Assembly (NCBI RefSeq): GCF_001894765.1
Contig: NZ_BCWV01000003.1
Span: forward strand, 558,001-622,000
Direction of reading: 5' to 3'
Length of the DNA: 64,000 nucleotides
From: Rhodococcoides corynebacterioides NBRC 14404
GTDB lineage: Bacteria > Actinomycetota > Actinomycetes > Mycobacteriales > Mycobacteriaceae
The notes beneath the pieces were generated by a model. That model did no database searches and had not been told where the DNA came from. It worked only from the letters and a program-made list of their open reading frames with translations. The number at the start of each line of letters is the position of its first letter. The stretch's first letter is position 1. Both the position numbers and the translations under genes were made by a program. Of this stretch, positions 34,545 to 42,972 are shown piece by piece.

Positions 34545-35229
34545 GGCCGCCTGCGTCACCCGTGGCCAACGTGGTGGCGTCCGGCACCGCGGCACCGTCC
34601 GGGAGGGTGTAGCGCGGCGGGATGTTCGCGAAGTTGTCCGCGCCCGCGTGCACGATCACCGCGACACCGCCGGACAGGTCGTCGAGCGTGACCGCGTCGG
34701 TGGTCGTGGTCAGGGTCGCCGTGCCGTCCTCGCGCGCCTGCAGCGACGTCAGGTCACCGCTGGCGGGGTGGCCGGTGTTGCCGCCCACCTGGAGGTGACC
34801 GCCCGCGGACAGGAAGTCGCCGGGCTCGCCGCCGGTGGGCGCCACCGAGTTCGGCTCGCACACCGGGTTCTGGTGCATGTGCAGTCCGTGGAAGCCGGGG
34901 GTCAGGCCCTCCGCCTCGACGGTGACCTTCAGGTGCCCGTCCTCCTCCGTGAAGGAGACGGTGCCGACGGACGCGCCGGAGGGATCCCGCAGGTCACCGG
35001 TCATGTCGGCGGAGGCCGCCCCGCTCTCGGAACCGCCCTCGGCCTCGCCTCCGTGCGACTCGCCGCCGTGCGACTCCATGCCGGCCGGCGGCGCGGAGCT
35101 GGTGAACACCGGAGGGGTGGTGCCCGGGACGTCGCTGGCGTTCTCGTTCGCGCTGCACGACGCGAGGGCGAGGACGGCGACGGCGGCGAGGGGCATCGCC
35201 ACGATCGTTGTGCGCTTCCAGCTGGCCAT
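34513..35229 (-). CDS. sodC: Superoxide dismutase [Cu-Zn] lipoprotein
   Basis: A 238-aa exported lipoprotein. The signal peptide ends ALASC (Cys25). A Gly/His/Glu-rich linker (ESHGGESHGGEAEGG) may buffer metal. The SOD domain shows Cu ligands in GFHGLHMHQNPVC and IVHAGADN, and GGHLQVGG with HPASGD for the bridging/zinc region. It dismutates superoxide at the cell surface. A GTG at 35235 is an alternative start; AGGAGAAG precedes both. It overlaps the YbdK-type ligase gene downstream, as expected from the Rv0432-Rv0433 order. Confidence 0.93.
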   Translation of the reverse strand: MASWKRTTIVAMPLAAVAVLALASCSANENASDVPGTTPPVFTSSAPPAGMESHGGESHGGEAEGGSESGAASADMTGDLRDPSGASVGTVSFTEEDGHLKVTVEAEGLTPGFHGLHMHQNPVCEPNSVAPTGGEPGDFLSAGGHLQVGGNTGHPASGDLTSLQAREDGTATLTTTTDAVTLDDLSGGVAVIVHAGADNFANIPPRYTLPDGAAVPDATTLATGDAGGRVACAVVEAE

Positions 35230-35319
35230 GGTCACTCTTCTCCTGCGTCCGGACGAAACGGGCGGTGGTGCGGTTCCCCGTCTGGTACCCGGGGGTCTCG
35301 CCGACGACTCTAGTCGGCG

Positions 35320-35868
35320 CTATCGAGTGACGATGACGACGATCCCCGGCGACGCGCTCGCGATGCCGGCGAAGCGCGGCTCCGACCCGAACCCGAGTGT
35401 CCGGGCGATGCGTTCGGCCTGCGCCTGCTGGCCGGGAACGGCCGGGTCGTAGTAGACGGTCGACGCGGCGATGACGCCGCTGGAGTAGTTGCCCGTCTCC
35501 CCGACCTGGAAGCCGGCCGATTCGAGGCGACCGGCGGTCTCGGCCGCGAGGCCGGAAACCTCGCTGTTGTTGAGGACACGGATGGGCCCCACGGAGGCCC
35601 ATCCGGACGTCGTCGCGGTGGTGGTGGTGGTGGTCGCAGACCCGGAGGTCGTGGGGGGCGCCGAGGTCCCGGAGGTCGCCGCGGGGGCGGCCGTCGGGGT
35701 CGCGACCGCGCTGGTGTCCGCGGCCGGCGCTGCGGCCGTCTCCTCGGATCCCGACCCGGTGAGCGAGAAGATGCCGATGCCCGCGAACACGACGGCAAGG
35801 GACAGCAGCACCATCGCCAGGGCCCGCAGCGGAGGGCCGGAGGAGGTGTCGTCGGGGCGGGTACTCAC
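35320..35868 (-). CDS. LytR C-terminal domain (LytR_C) membrane protein
   Basis: A 182-aa protein with a GTG start (VSTRPDDTSS). One N-terminal membrane helix (LRALAMVLLSLAVVFAGIGIF) is followed by a Thr/Ala-rich linker and a LytR_C domain (PIRVLNNSEVSGLAAETAGRL, GFQVGETGNYSSG, TVYYDPAVPGQQAQAERIA). It lies outside the membrane and probably binds cell-wall polymers. Its position matches Rv0431. A poly-Thr run (TTTTTTATT) is coded by a short GTG/GGT-type microsatellite near 35617-35636. Confidence 0.82.
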   Translation of the reverse strand: MSTRPDDTSSGPPLRALAMVLLSLAVVFAGIGIFSLTGSGSEETAAAPAADTSAVATPTAAPAATSGTSAPPTTSGSATTTTTTATTSGWASVGPIRVLNNSEVSGLAAETAGRLESAGFQVGETGNYSSGVIAASTVYYDPAVPGQQAQAERIARTLGFGSEPRFAGIASASPGIVVIVTR

Positions 35869-35891
35869 GGGGGTCGAGCTTAGGCGACGGC

Positions 35892-36200
35892 TCAGATCTC
35901 GAAGCCCAGGCGGCGCGCGGCGCGAGCCTTCTGCCGACTCGCCCGCAGGCGCCGCAGGCGCTTGACCAGCATGGGGTCGGCCGCCAGCGCCTCCGGCTTG
36001 TCCACCAGGGCGTTGAGCACCTGGTAGTAGCGCGTGGCCGACATGTCGAACAGTTCCTTGATGGCTTCTTCCTTGGCGCCGGCGTACTTCCACCACTGTC
36101 GCTCGAAGGAGAGAATGTCGTGTTCCCGACGCGTGAGCCCGTCGTCAGGCTCGTCGGCAGGGGCCTCGGACCCGTGACTACGCGCAGCAGCGCTGTCCAT
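35892..36200 (-). CDS. DUF3263 family protein
   Basis: A 102-aa protein matching DUF3263 (Rv0430-like): GLTRREHDILSFERQWWKYAGAKEEAIKELF and YYQVLNALVDKPEALAADPMLVKRLRRLR. The first part looks like a helix-turn-helix (AGAKEEAIKELFDMSATRYYQVL). It is cytosolic and basic at the C terminus. It is the first gene of a leftward group (DUF3263, LytR_C, sodC, YbdK-type ligase), 202 bp from the divergent def gene. Function unknown. Confidence 0.88.
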   Translation of the reverse strand: MDSAAARSHGSEAPADEPDDGLTRREHDILSFERQWWKYAGAKEEAIKELFDMSATRYYQVLNALVDKPEALAADPMLVKRLRRLRASRQKARAARRLGFEI

Positions 36201-36402
36201 CTCGCTCCTCGTCCGTCCGCATCACGGGCGGTGAATCACACCCGTGTCATCTTCGGTCGCAATCTAACCACGCGGGGGTCGGCGACGACGGGCGCGGCGG
36301 GCCCAACACGCCGCGCCCGCCGCTCGGGGGCGCCTCGTCGCCGCCGCAAGCCGTCACGGGCCGTCGTCGGCGGCCCGTGGTGGGCCGGTAATCTTCTGCC
36401 CC

Positions 36403-36996
36403 ATGGCCATCCTCCCCATCCGGATCGTCGGCGACCCCGTGCTGCACACGCCCACGCAGCCCGTGACGGCCTCGCCCGACGAGATCGCGCCGCTGATCGC
36501 GGACATGTACGAGACGATGGATGCCGCCAAGGGCGTGGGCCTCGCCGCCAACCAGGTCGGCGAATCGCTGCGCATGTTCGTCTACGACTGCCCCTTCGAG
36601 GACGAGAACGGCACCGTCACCCGTCGCCGCGGCGAGGTGATCAACCCCGTGCTCGAGACGTCGGAGATCCCCGAGACCATGCCGGATCCGGAGGACGACG
36701 ACGAGGGCTGCCTCTCCGTTCCCGGTGAGCAGTACCCGACCGGCCGCGCCGACTGGGCCCGCGTGACGGGAACGGACGCCGCGGGCAACCCCATCACCGT
36801 CGAGGGGCGCGGGTTCTTCGCGCGCATGCTGCAGCACGAGACCGGTCACCTCGACGGGTTCCTCTACGTCGACGTCCTGGTCGGCCGCCACGCGCGGGCG
36901 GCGAAGAAGGCGATCAAGAAGAACGGCTGGGGTGTGCCGGGCCTGAGCTGGGTCCCCGGCACCGTCGCCGATCCCTTCGGTCACGACGACGACTGA
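36403..36996 (+). CDS. def: Peptide deformylase
   Basis: A 197-aa enzyme removing the formyl group from nascent chains. The three motifs are intact: [10 protein letters not shown] (44-53), EGCLSVPG with metal ligand Cys103, and QHETGHLDG with H145, E146 and H149. An acidic insert (PDPEDDDEG) precedes motif 2, as in other actinobacterial enzymes. It begins 202 bp from the divergent DUF3263 gene, and the following GNAT gene starts 1 bp after its stop. Confidence 0.97.
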   Translation: MAILPIRIVGDPVLHTPTQPVTASPDEIAPLIADMYETMDAAKGVGLAANQVGESLRMFVYDCPFEDENGTVTRRRGEVINPVLETSEIPETMPDPEDDDEGCLSVPGEQYPTGRADWARVTGTDAAGNPITVEGRGFFARMLQHETGHLDGFLYVDVLVGRHARAAKKAIKKNGWGVPGLSWVPGTVADPFGHDDD

Positions 36997-36997
36997 G

Positions 36998-38002
36998 ATG
37001 CGCGTCTCCGTCGGCGACCGGGTGGTGGTGCGGTACCGACGGCAGGACGCGGCGGAGGCGCCGCCGCTCAGCGACGTCATCGGGATGCTCACCGACCTGT
37101 CCCCCGACGCCCTCACCGTCGAGCGCGAATCGGGTGTCCCGGTCGTGATCCCCCGGGCCGACGTCGTGGCGTGCAAGGCCGTTCCTCGTAAACCCGTGCG
37201 CGCGAGCGAGATCCGCGCTCTCGAGCACGCGGCGGCCGACGCGTGGCCGGGAGTCGAGCAGGAGCTCGTCGGCGGCTGGTTGCTGCGCGCGGGCCGCGGG
37301 GTGTCGCTGCGGGCGAACTCCGCGCTCCCGGTGGACCCGACGGCGGCCACGGCCGACCTGCTCGCCGCCCTCCCCGCGGTGGTGCGGTGGTACGCCCGGC
37401 GCGGCCTGGTGCCGCGGCTGCACCTCCCCGATCGCCTCCTGCGCACCCCGACGGGGTGGCGGGCGGGTCCCGACGTCGTGGTGCTGACGGCGCCGGCCAC
37501 GGTGCACCCCTCCACCGACAGCGCGGTCGCGGCGACACCCGACGCCTCGTGGTCGGCTCACCATCCCCGATTTCGGGACGTCCCGGAGGTACTCACGGCC
37601 GTCCGGAACGGTGAGGTGGCGTTCCTGTCTCGACGCGATACATCCGGGACCGCCGTCTCCGTCGCTCGCGCCGCCGTCACCGCCACGCCCGCCGGCACCC
37701 GCGTGGTGAGCATCGCGGCGGTGGCGACGCATCCGGACCACCGGCGTCGAGGTCACGCGGCCGCGCTGTGCCGCGACGCCGTGTCGTGGGGCGCCGAGCG
37801 GGGTGCGGTCACCGCCCTCGTCCAGGTGGAGTCGGGGGGCGACGCCGCCGCGCTGTACGCGGGGCTGGGGTTCGGGGAGCACCACCGATATCGGTATGCG
37901 GAGCCGGAGGCGACCGAGCCCGCGGAGCCGGAGGCGACCGAGCCCGCGGAGCCGGAGGCGACCGGCTGGGCGGAGCCGGAGGCGACCGACCGCCCCGGGT
38001 AG
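36998..38002 (+). CDS. GNAT acetyltransferase with N-terminal SH3-like domain and repeat tail
   Basis: A 334-aa protein matching Rv0428c by position. Residues 1-70 look like a small beta barrel (VSVGDRVVVRYRRQD, LTDLSPDALTVERESG). The GNAT domain occupies about 220-300, with the acetyl-CoA site in VATHPDHRRRGHAAALCRDA and a closing ALYAGLGFGEHHRYRYA. The last 32 residues are four copies of an 8-residue AEPEATxx repeat. Substrate unknown. It starts 1 bp after def, so the two are co-transcribed. Confidence 0.83.
   Translation: MRVSVGDRVVVRYRRQDAAEAPPLSDVIGMLTDLSPDALTVERESGVPVVIPRADVVACKAVPRKPVRASEIRALEHAAADAWPGVEQELVGGWLLRAGRGVSLRANSALPVDPTAATADLLAALPAVVRWYARRGLVPRLHLPDRLLRTPTGWRAGPDVVVLTAPATVHPSTDSAVAATPDASWSAHHPRFRDVPEVLTAVRNGEVAFLSRRDTSGTAVSVARAAVTATPAGTRVVSIAAVATHPDHRRRGHAAALCRDAVSWGAERGAVTALVQVESGGDAAALYAGLGFGEHHRYRYAEPEATEPAEPEATEPAEPEATGWAEPEATDRPG
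37898..37993 (+). repeat. Four tandem 24-bp repeats at the end of the GNAT gene
   Basis: Units begin GCGGAGCCGGAGGCGACCG at 37898, 37922, 37946 and 37970. The first two units are identical; units 3 and 4 differ only in the last five or six bases. As a multiple of three, the array keeps frame and encodes AEPEAT-type octapeptides. This is a likely site of length variation between strains. Confidence 0.88.
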
Positions 38003-38013
38003 CGTGGTCGCCC

Positions 38014-38874
38014 ATGCGCCTCGCCACCTGGAACGTCAATTCCGTCCGCTCCCGGGTCGACCGGATCGTGGACTGGCTGGGGCGCTCCGATGTCGACGTC
38101 CTGGCGATCCAGGAGACCAAGTGCAAGGACGAGCAGTTCCCCTACCAGCGGTTCGCCGACATCGGCTACGAGGTCGCGCACGTGGGGCACAGTCAGTGGA
38201 ACGGCGTCGCGATCGCCTCGCGGGTGGGCCTGACGGACGTGCGCTCGGAGTTCGAGCACCAGCCCGGGTTCCACAAGGATCCGACGGAGACGCCGGTGGT
38301 CGAGGCTCGGGCGCTCGGGGCGACGTGCGGTGGAGTACGGGTGTGGAGCCTGTACGTCCCCAACGGTCGCACGCTCGACGATCCGCACTATCGCTACAAG
38401 CTCGAGTGGCTCGCCGCGCTGCGCGACGACGCGCGGTCGTGGCTGGACGCCGATCCGGAGGCGCAGGTGGCCCTGGTCGGCGACTGGAACGTCGCCCCGA
38501 CGGACGACGACGTGTGGGATCCCGCGCTGTTCGAGGGCCGGACGCACACGTCCCCGGCCGAACGGGCGGCGTTCGAGGCCGTCGTCGACGCCGGGTACGC
38601 CGACGTCGTTCGTCCGTTCACTCCGGGGCCGGGCGTCTACACGTACTGGGACTACACACAGCTGCGCTTTCCGCGTCGCGAGGGTCTGCGCATCGACTTC
38701 GTCCTCGCGTCACCTGCACTCGCCGCTCGGGTGGTCGGTGCGGAGATCGACCGGCAGGAGCGCAAGGGCAAGGGCGCGAGCGATCACGCGCCCGTGGTGG
38801 TGGACCTGTCGGCGGACACCTCGGTGAGTTCGGCCTCGACCACACGGTCGGCCTCGGCAACCTCCGGGTCCTGA
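38014..38874 (+). CDS. xthA: Exodeoxyribonuclease III
   Basis: A 286-aa AP endonuclease/3'-5' exonuclease of base-excision repair. Motifs are LATWNVNSVRSR, AIQETKC (catalytic Glu), LYVPNGR, GDWNVAPTDDD and GASDHAPVVVDL (catalytic Asp-His). The last 15 or so residues (SVSSASTTRSASATSGS) are low-complexity and overlap the antisense small acetyltransferase gene by 91 bp. The order matches Rv0427c beside Rv0428c. Confidence 0.95.
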   Translation: MRLATWNVNSVRSRVDRIVDWLGRSDVDVLAIQETKCKDEQFPYQRFADIGYEVAHVGHSQWNGVAIASRVGLTDVRSEFEHQPGFHKDPTETPVVEARALGATCGGVRVWSLYVPNGRTLDDPHYRYKLEWLAALRDDARSWLDADPEAQVALVGDWNVAPTDDDVWDPALFEGRTHTSPAERAAFEAVVDAGYADVVRPFTPGPGVYTYWDYTQLRFPRREGLRIDFVLASPALAARVVGAEIDRQERKGKGASDHAPVVVDLSADTSVSSASTTRSASATSGS

Positions 38875-39155
38875 TCGGCGACCAGCGCCAGATACTCCGG
38901 CTCGGCGGCGATGACCCGTCTGACCATCGCACAGGCCGGCCAGACGCGCAGGTTGCCCATGCGCAGGATGTCGAGCGCGCCGCGGACCAGGACGGCCGCC
39001 CACCCGTGGTCGCCGTACTGCTCCTTGACCACGGTGTGCCGCAGGATCACGGTCTCCCCGATCACGTCGTAGGCGAGGATGCCCGCGAGGTCGCCGTCGA
39101 CCGTGAGCTCGACACGCGACAGTTCCGGATTGTCGGCGACGAGGCTGTCACTCAT
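38784..39155 (-). CDS. Small GNAT-like (YidJ/YjdJ-type) N-acetyltransferase
   Basis: A 123-aa protein. It shows the compact GNAT-like pattern LTVDGDLAGILAYDVIGETVILRHTVV, then YGDHGWAAVLVRGALDILR, then LRVWPACAMVRRVIAAEPEYLALV. It closely resembles the 39244-39567 protein, so the two are paralogues. ATG at 39155 is used; a GTG sits just before it. Its 3' end overlaps xthA by 91 bp convergently. Confidence 0.75.
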   Translation of the reverse strand: MSDSLVADNPELSRVELTVDGDLAGILAYDVIGETVILRHTVVKEQYGDHGWAAVLVRGALDILRMGNLRVWPACAMVRRVIAAEPEYLALVADQDPEVAEADRVVEAELTEVSADRSTTTGA

Positions 39156-39243
39156 CACACCATTGTGAACACAGATCTGTGACTTGTGGGAACAGAGTGA
39201 CGACTGTTGCCGAATCGCGACCCGGCGCGGGCGTCGGGTGGAG

Positions 39244-39567
39244 CTACTCCGGCGCCATCAGGTCGCGGTACTGCGGATTCTCCGCCACGAACCGCTGCAC
39301 ATAGGTGCAGACGGGCTTGACCTTCCATCCGTATCCGCGCGCGGCGTCGAGCGAGCTGCGCACCATGATGCCGGCGAGACCGCGATGGCCGAAGTCCTCC
39401 GTGATGACGGCGTGGAGGAAGCTCACGACGGGAGCGCGGCGGGACCGACCCGGGGCGTCGACCGGGTAGTACCCGACGATGCCGACCAGGTCCCCGTTCA
39501 GTCGGAGTTCGAACCGATTCTGATGGGGATTGTCGGTCACTTCGGTGACGGGAGCGTCGGACAGCAT
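39244..39567 (-). CDS. Small GNAT-like (YidJ/YjdJ-type) N-acetyltransferase
   Basis: A 107-aa protein beginning MLSDAPVTEVTDNPHQNRFELRLNG. The core matches the minimal YidJ-type fold: VGIVGYYPVD, VVSFLHAVITEDFGHRGLAGIMVRSSLD, and VKPVCTYVQRFVAENPQYRDL. AGGAG lies 5 nt before the ATG. It is paralogous to the neighbouring 123-aa protein, and both are on the same strand 88 bp apart. Substrate unknown. Confidence 0.8.
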   Translation of the reverse strand: MLSDAPVTEVTDNPHQNRFELRLNGDLVGIVGYYPVDAPGRSRRAPVVSFLHAVITEDFGHRGLAGIMVRSSLDAARGYGWKVKPVCTYVQRFVAENPQYRDLMAPE

Positions 39568-39709
39568 GGCATCTCCTGGCAGCCGAGGATGGGCACAACG
39601 GATTCGTGTGTGACCTGAGCCACTATTCCACAGGGTTCGGCGACGCGTCGGGCTCTCCGGGATATGCAAGGCGAACTCACAGGAAAGACCCGCCGGTAGG
39701 GTGCCCGGT

Positions 39710-40573
39710 GTGAGTGCCTCCTCCCTGCTGCCGCTGCCGGCCCCGGGCGAAACGCCGCGTCGCGTTCTGACCATCGCGGGCACCGATTCGGGCGGCGGGG
39801 CCGGTATCCAGGCGGACTCCCGCACCATCGCTCTCTGCGGCCTGCACGCCTGCGTCGCGGTCGCGGCCGTGACCGTGCAGAACACCGTCGGCGTCAGTGG
39901 GTTCCACGAGATTCCGCCGCAGATCGTCGCCGACCAGGTGCGCACCGTCGTCTCGGACATCGGCGTGGGCGCCGCCAAGACCGGAATGCTCGCGTCCACC
40001 GAGATCATCGAGGCGGTCGCCGACGTGGCCCTCGAACTCGGTATCGGCCGGGACACCGCCGTTCCGCTCGTGGTCGACCCGGTCTCGGCGTCCATGCACG
40101 GCGACTCTCTCCTGCACGCCGACGCGCTCGACGCCGTCCGGCACCGACTCATTCCCCTGGCGACAGTGGTCACGCCGAATCTCGACGAGGTCCGGCTCAT
40201 CACCGGCATCGACGTGATCGACGACGCGACGGCTCGCGCCGCGGCCGAGGCGCTCCACGCCCTGGGTGCGCAGTGGGCCGTGGTCAAGGGCGGCCATCTG
40301 CGCACCTCGTCCACGAGCACCGATCTGCTCTACGACGGCGACCGCATGCTCGAGTTCACCTCGCCGCGTCTGCCCACCGGCAACGATCACGGCGGCGGGG
40401 ACACCCTGGCCGCCGCGATCGCCTGCGCGCTGGCCCACGGCCGGTCCGTGCCCGACGCGGTCGCGTTCGGCAAGGAGTGGGTCACCCGATCCCTGGCCGC
40501 GGCCTACGATCTCGGCGCCGGCCACGGGCCGGTGTCACCGCTCTGGCGCCTGCACGAGTCGGTTGATGCGTAG
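39710..40573 (+). CDS. thiD: Hydroxymethylpyrimidine/phosphomethylpyrimidine kinase
   Basis: A 287-aa ribokinase-fold enzyme that phosphorylates HMP and HMP-P for thiamin synthesis. Landmarks are VLTIAGTDSGGGAGIQADSRT, GAAKTGMLAS, VVDPVSASMHG, TPNLDEVRLITG and the catalytic-loop TGNDHGGGDTLAAAIA. In this last motif the usual GTGCT Cys position reads GNDHGGGDT. GTG at 39710 has GTAGGG about 8 nt upstream; GTG at 39701 is also possible. The 3' end overlaps the cyclase gene by 39 bp convergently. Confidence 0.93.
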   Translation: MSASSLLPLPAPGETPRRVLTIAGTDSGGGAGIQADSRTIALCGLHACVAVAAVTVQNTVGVSGFHEIPPQIVADQVRTVVSDIGVGAAKTGMLASTEIIEAVADVALELGIGRDTAVPLVVDPVSASMHGDSLLHADALDAVRHRLIPLATVVTPNLDEVRLITGIDVIDDATARAAAEALHALGAQWAVVKGGHLRTSSTSTDLLYDGDRMLEFTSPRLPTGNDHGGGDTLAAAIACALAHGRSVPDAVAFGKEWVTRSLAAAYDLGAGHGPVSPLWRLHESVDA

Positions 40574-41353
40574 TCCCTCCGGGACGCCGTCCAGCTTGGG
40601 CGAGAACAGCCCGCGCCGATAGGGTTTCGCGGACAGACGCAGCGCGGCGAGCACCTCCGGGGAGACCGTGTCCAGCGCCGTCGAGGAGATCATGACGTTG
40701 CCGTCCGCGCCCGCCTGCATGACCCTCGCCGACACCGTGACGTCGACGCCCAGCCAGTCGGACCCCACCGCGCGCGGCCGACCGGTGTGGATGCCGACGC
40801 GCATGCGCGGGGTGTAGCCGTCGACCGTGACGCGGGCGAGCGCATCCCGCGCGTCCATCACCGCCCCGACGGCGTTGTCGGCGCTCGGGAACACCGCCAT
40901 CACGCCGTCGCCGAGCCGTTTGACGATGTGCCCGCCGCGGTCCTGCATCGGTCGCTCGACGGCCCGCGCCACCTGCTTGAGCAGGATCAACGTGGTCGCG
41001 TCGCCGGCGGACAGCGACCACGTCGAGAAGCCCACCAGGTCGGTGAACACGATCGTGACGTCCCGCTCGCCCCGACCGCGTCCGGTGCGCTCGAGCAGCG
41101 CCTGCCAGACCTGGAGGGCGCCGAGCGAGACCTCCTTGGCCGCACCGGGTTCCTCGCTCTGCAGGCGATCGGTGACGCGGGCGACCAACCGCGCGGTGCC
41201 CGGTCCCGCCGTCGACAACGGATCGCCGAACGTCGGGTCGCCGGGGAGCACGCCCCGGAGTCTCCGCACCGCATCGACGACGCGATCCGTCCGGTTCACC
41301 GTGCGAGCGGTGTCGACCACCGCGCGGAGCGCCTCGCGGGCGGACGGGCTCAC
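40535..41353 (-). CDS. Class III adenylate/guanylate cyclase domain protein
   Basis: A 272-aa protein. An N-terminal helical region (1-95) precedes a cyclase homology domain with metal Asp105 in FTDLVGFS, K145 and D149 in KRLGDGVMAVF, and MRVGIHTG. The second active-site strand reads WLGVDVTVSARVMQAG, where the usual Asn of NxxAR is Thr and the Arg (R210) is kept. This makes substrate choice and activity uncertain. No membrane segment is seen. Confidence 0.82.
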   Translation of the reverse strand: MSPSAREALRAVVDTARTVNRTDRVVDAVRRLRGVLPGDPTFGDPLSTAGPGTARLVARVTDRLQSEEPGAAKEVSLGALQVWQALLERTGRGRGERDVTIVFTDLVGFSTWSLSAGDATTLILLKQVARAVERPMQDRGGHIVKRLGDGVMAVFPSADNAVGAVMDARDALARVTVDGYTPRMRVGIHTGRPRAVGSDWLGVDVTVSARVMQAGADGNVMISSTALDTVSPEVLAALRLSAKPYRRGLFSPKLDGVPEGLRINRLVQAPER

Positions 41354-41363
41354 GCGCCCCGAC

Positions 41364-42893
41364 TCACTGGCTCTGACGCGCGGCGGTGCGCTGCTCGCCG
41401 ACGGGCACGCCGTTCGGACCCGTGACGGACTCGGCGTAGGTGCCGATGCCGTAGGCGGCGGCCTGCGAGTTCACCGCCAGCGCATCACGATTCACGTTCG
41501 CGAGGGTGTCCTCGGCGGTGTGGTAATTGGGGTCGAAGGCCTCGTCGGCCGTCCCGCCCCACCGGGCCGCCTGCTCCTCGGACTTGACGTCGTCGGCTCC
41601 GCTGAACACCCCACCCGCCGGGATGCCGCGCTCGATGAAGGGACCGTAGTCGGACCGGCCGTCGAAGTCGGTCCCGTCGGCGTCCTTCGCGGCGAGGCGC
41701 TCCTCGAACGTGCGCTCGATGGCGTCCGACCCGGCCGGGCCGGCGGGCGCGCCCTCCTTGTCGGAGTCGTCGCCGTCGTAGACCAGGTAGCCGGGGTTGT
41801 TGGACCCCACCATGTCGAAGTTGAGGTACAGCGCCACGGCGGCCGCGTCCTCGTCCGAGAGTCCCTCGACGTACTTCGTCGAGCCCACCAGGCCGAGTTC
41901 CTCGGCGCCCCAGAAGCCGAAGCGGACGGCGTTGGTGGTCTGCGGCGCGCCGCCCATCCGCAGCGCGGACTCGAGCACCGCGGCGACCCCCGTGCCGTTG
42001 TCGTTGATGCCCGGACCCTCGGGCACGGAATCCAGGTGCGCACCGGCCATGACGACGTTGTCGGTGTCCCCGGTGGTGGTCTGCGCGATCACGTTGCGAC
42101 TGGTGGTGGTGGTCGTCTCCGAGTCGACGGCGACGGTCACCTCGCCGCCGCCGGCGGCCAGTGCCGCACCGTCCTCGCGGCTCACCCCCAGGGCCGGGAT
42201 ACGGGCGTCGGCCGTGCTGCCGAGGGTGCCGGCGTCGAGCGGGCCGTCCTCGTTGTTGGCCACCACCACGGCCGCGGCACCCAGGTCGGCGGCGACGATG
42301 CCCTTCTGCGCGAACGGGCAGCTGCCACGGGAGACGAGGACGACGGCGCCGGTCACGGACAGCCCGTCGTAGTCGGTGGCCTCGCAGCCCGGGGTGTCGT
42401 CGGTCGGCGCCACCACGAGCGGCGCGGTGACCGCGCCCGCGGGCGAGTAGGTGAACGCGTTCGACGGCACCTCGCGGTCGCCCGCACGCAGCGAGGCCGA
42501 CCGCAGGTCGTAGCTGTCGAACGAGAACTCGGGGGTCTCGACCTCGAACCCGGCATCGCGGAGCAGTCCCGAGACGTAGTCCACGCTCGCGTCGTACCCG
42601 GGGGTGCCGGCGGCGCGATTGCCGTCGTTGGCCTCGGCGATCGACGTCAGTTCCTCGAGATGCCCGACGACGGCATCGAGCGTGACCGCGTTCGCGAGCG
42701 CGTCGCCGGTCACCGGGGCTCCGAGACCGTCGGCCGCGGCGGAGCCCGACGACTGCGCTGCCGACGACGACCCCGCGGCCGAGGTGGTCGCGGGGTCGTC
42801 GGTGGAACTCTCACCGGAGCAGGAGGCCAGCGTCAGGGCGCCGACGGCGCAGACGGCGACGGACATCGCGAACCGGGTGCGTTGCGTCCTCAT
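41364..42893 (-). CDS. M28 family aminopeptidase lipoprotein (LpqL-like)
   Basis: A 509-aa exported zinc peptidase. The lipobox LTLASC places Cys25. After a Ser/Ala-rich linker comes a PA (protease-associated) insert (VTGAVVLVSRGSCPFAQKGIVA), then the M28 catalytic domain with zinc ligands in GAHLDSV, INDNGTG, GAEELG, NFDMVG and PNYHTAEDT. It should release N-terminal residues from peptides at the cell surface. It matches lpqL (Rv0418), which lies beside the thi genes there as well. A GTG at 42902 is an alternative start. Confidence 0.9.
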   Translation of the reverse strand: MRTQRTRFAMSVAVCAVGALTLASCSGESSTDDPATTSAAGSSSAAQSSGSAAADGLGAPVTGDALANAVTLDAVVGHLEELTSIAEANDGNRAAGTPGYDASVDYVSGLLRDAGFEVETPEFSFDSYDLRSASLRAGDREVPSNAFTYSPAGAVTAPLVVAPTDDTPGCEATDYDGLSVTGAVVLVSRGSCPFAQKGIVAADLGAAAVVVANNEDGPLDAGTLGSTADARIPALGVSREDGAALAAGGGEVTVAVDSETTTTTSRNVIAQTTTGDTDNVVMAGAHLDSVPEGPGINDNGTGVAAVLESALRMGGAPQTTNAVRFGFWGAEELGLVGSTKYVEGLSDEDAAAVALYLNFDMVGSNNPGYLVYDGDDSDKEGAPAGPAGSDAIERTFEERLAAKDADGTDFDGRSDYGPFIERGIPAGGVFSGADDVKSEEQAARWGGTADEAFDPNYHTAEDTLANVNRDALAVNSQAAAYGIGTYAESVTGPNGVPVGEQRTAARQSQ

Positions 42894-42972
42894 GGCCGTC
42901 ACCCTAATGCGGTCCGCCCGGTCGCGCGGGAGGTCCGCAGCGACCGGGCCCGGACGACTCCGAGACCGCCCG

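Noticed and set aside
37898..37993. CRISPR array
   Set aside because: The units are contiguous 24-bp coding repeats with no unique spacers. No CRISPR-like pattern was seen elsewhere.
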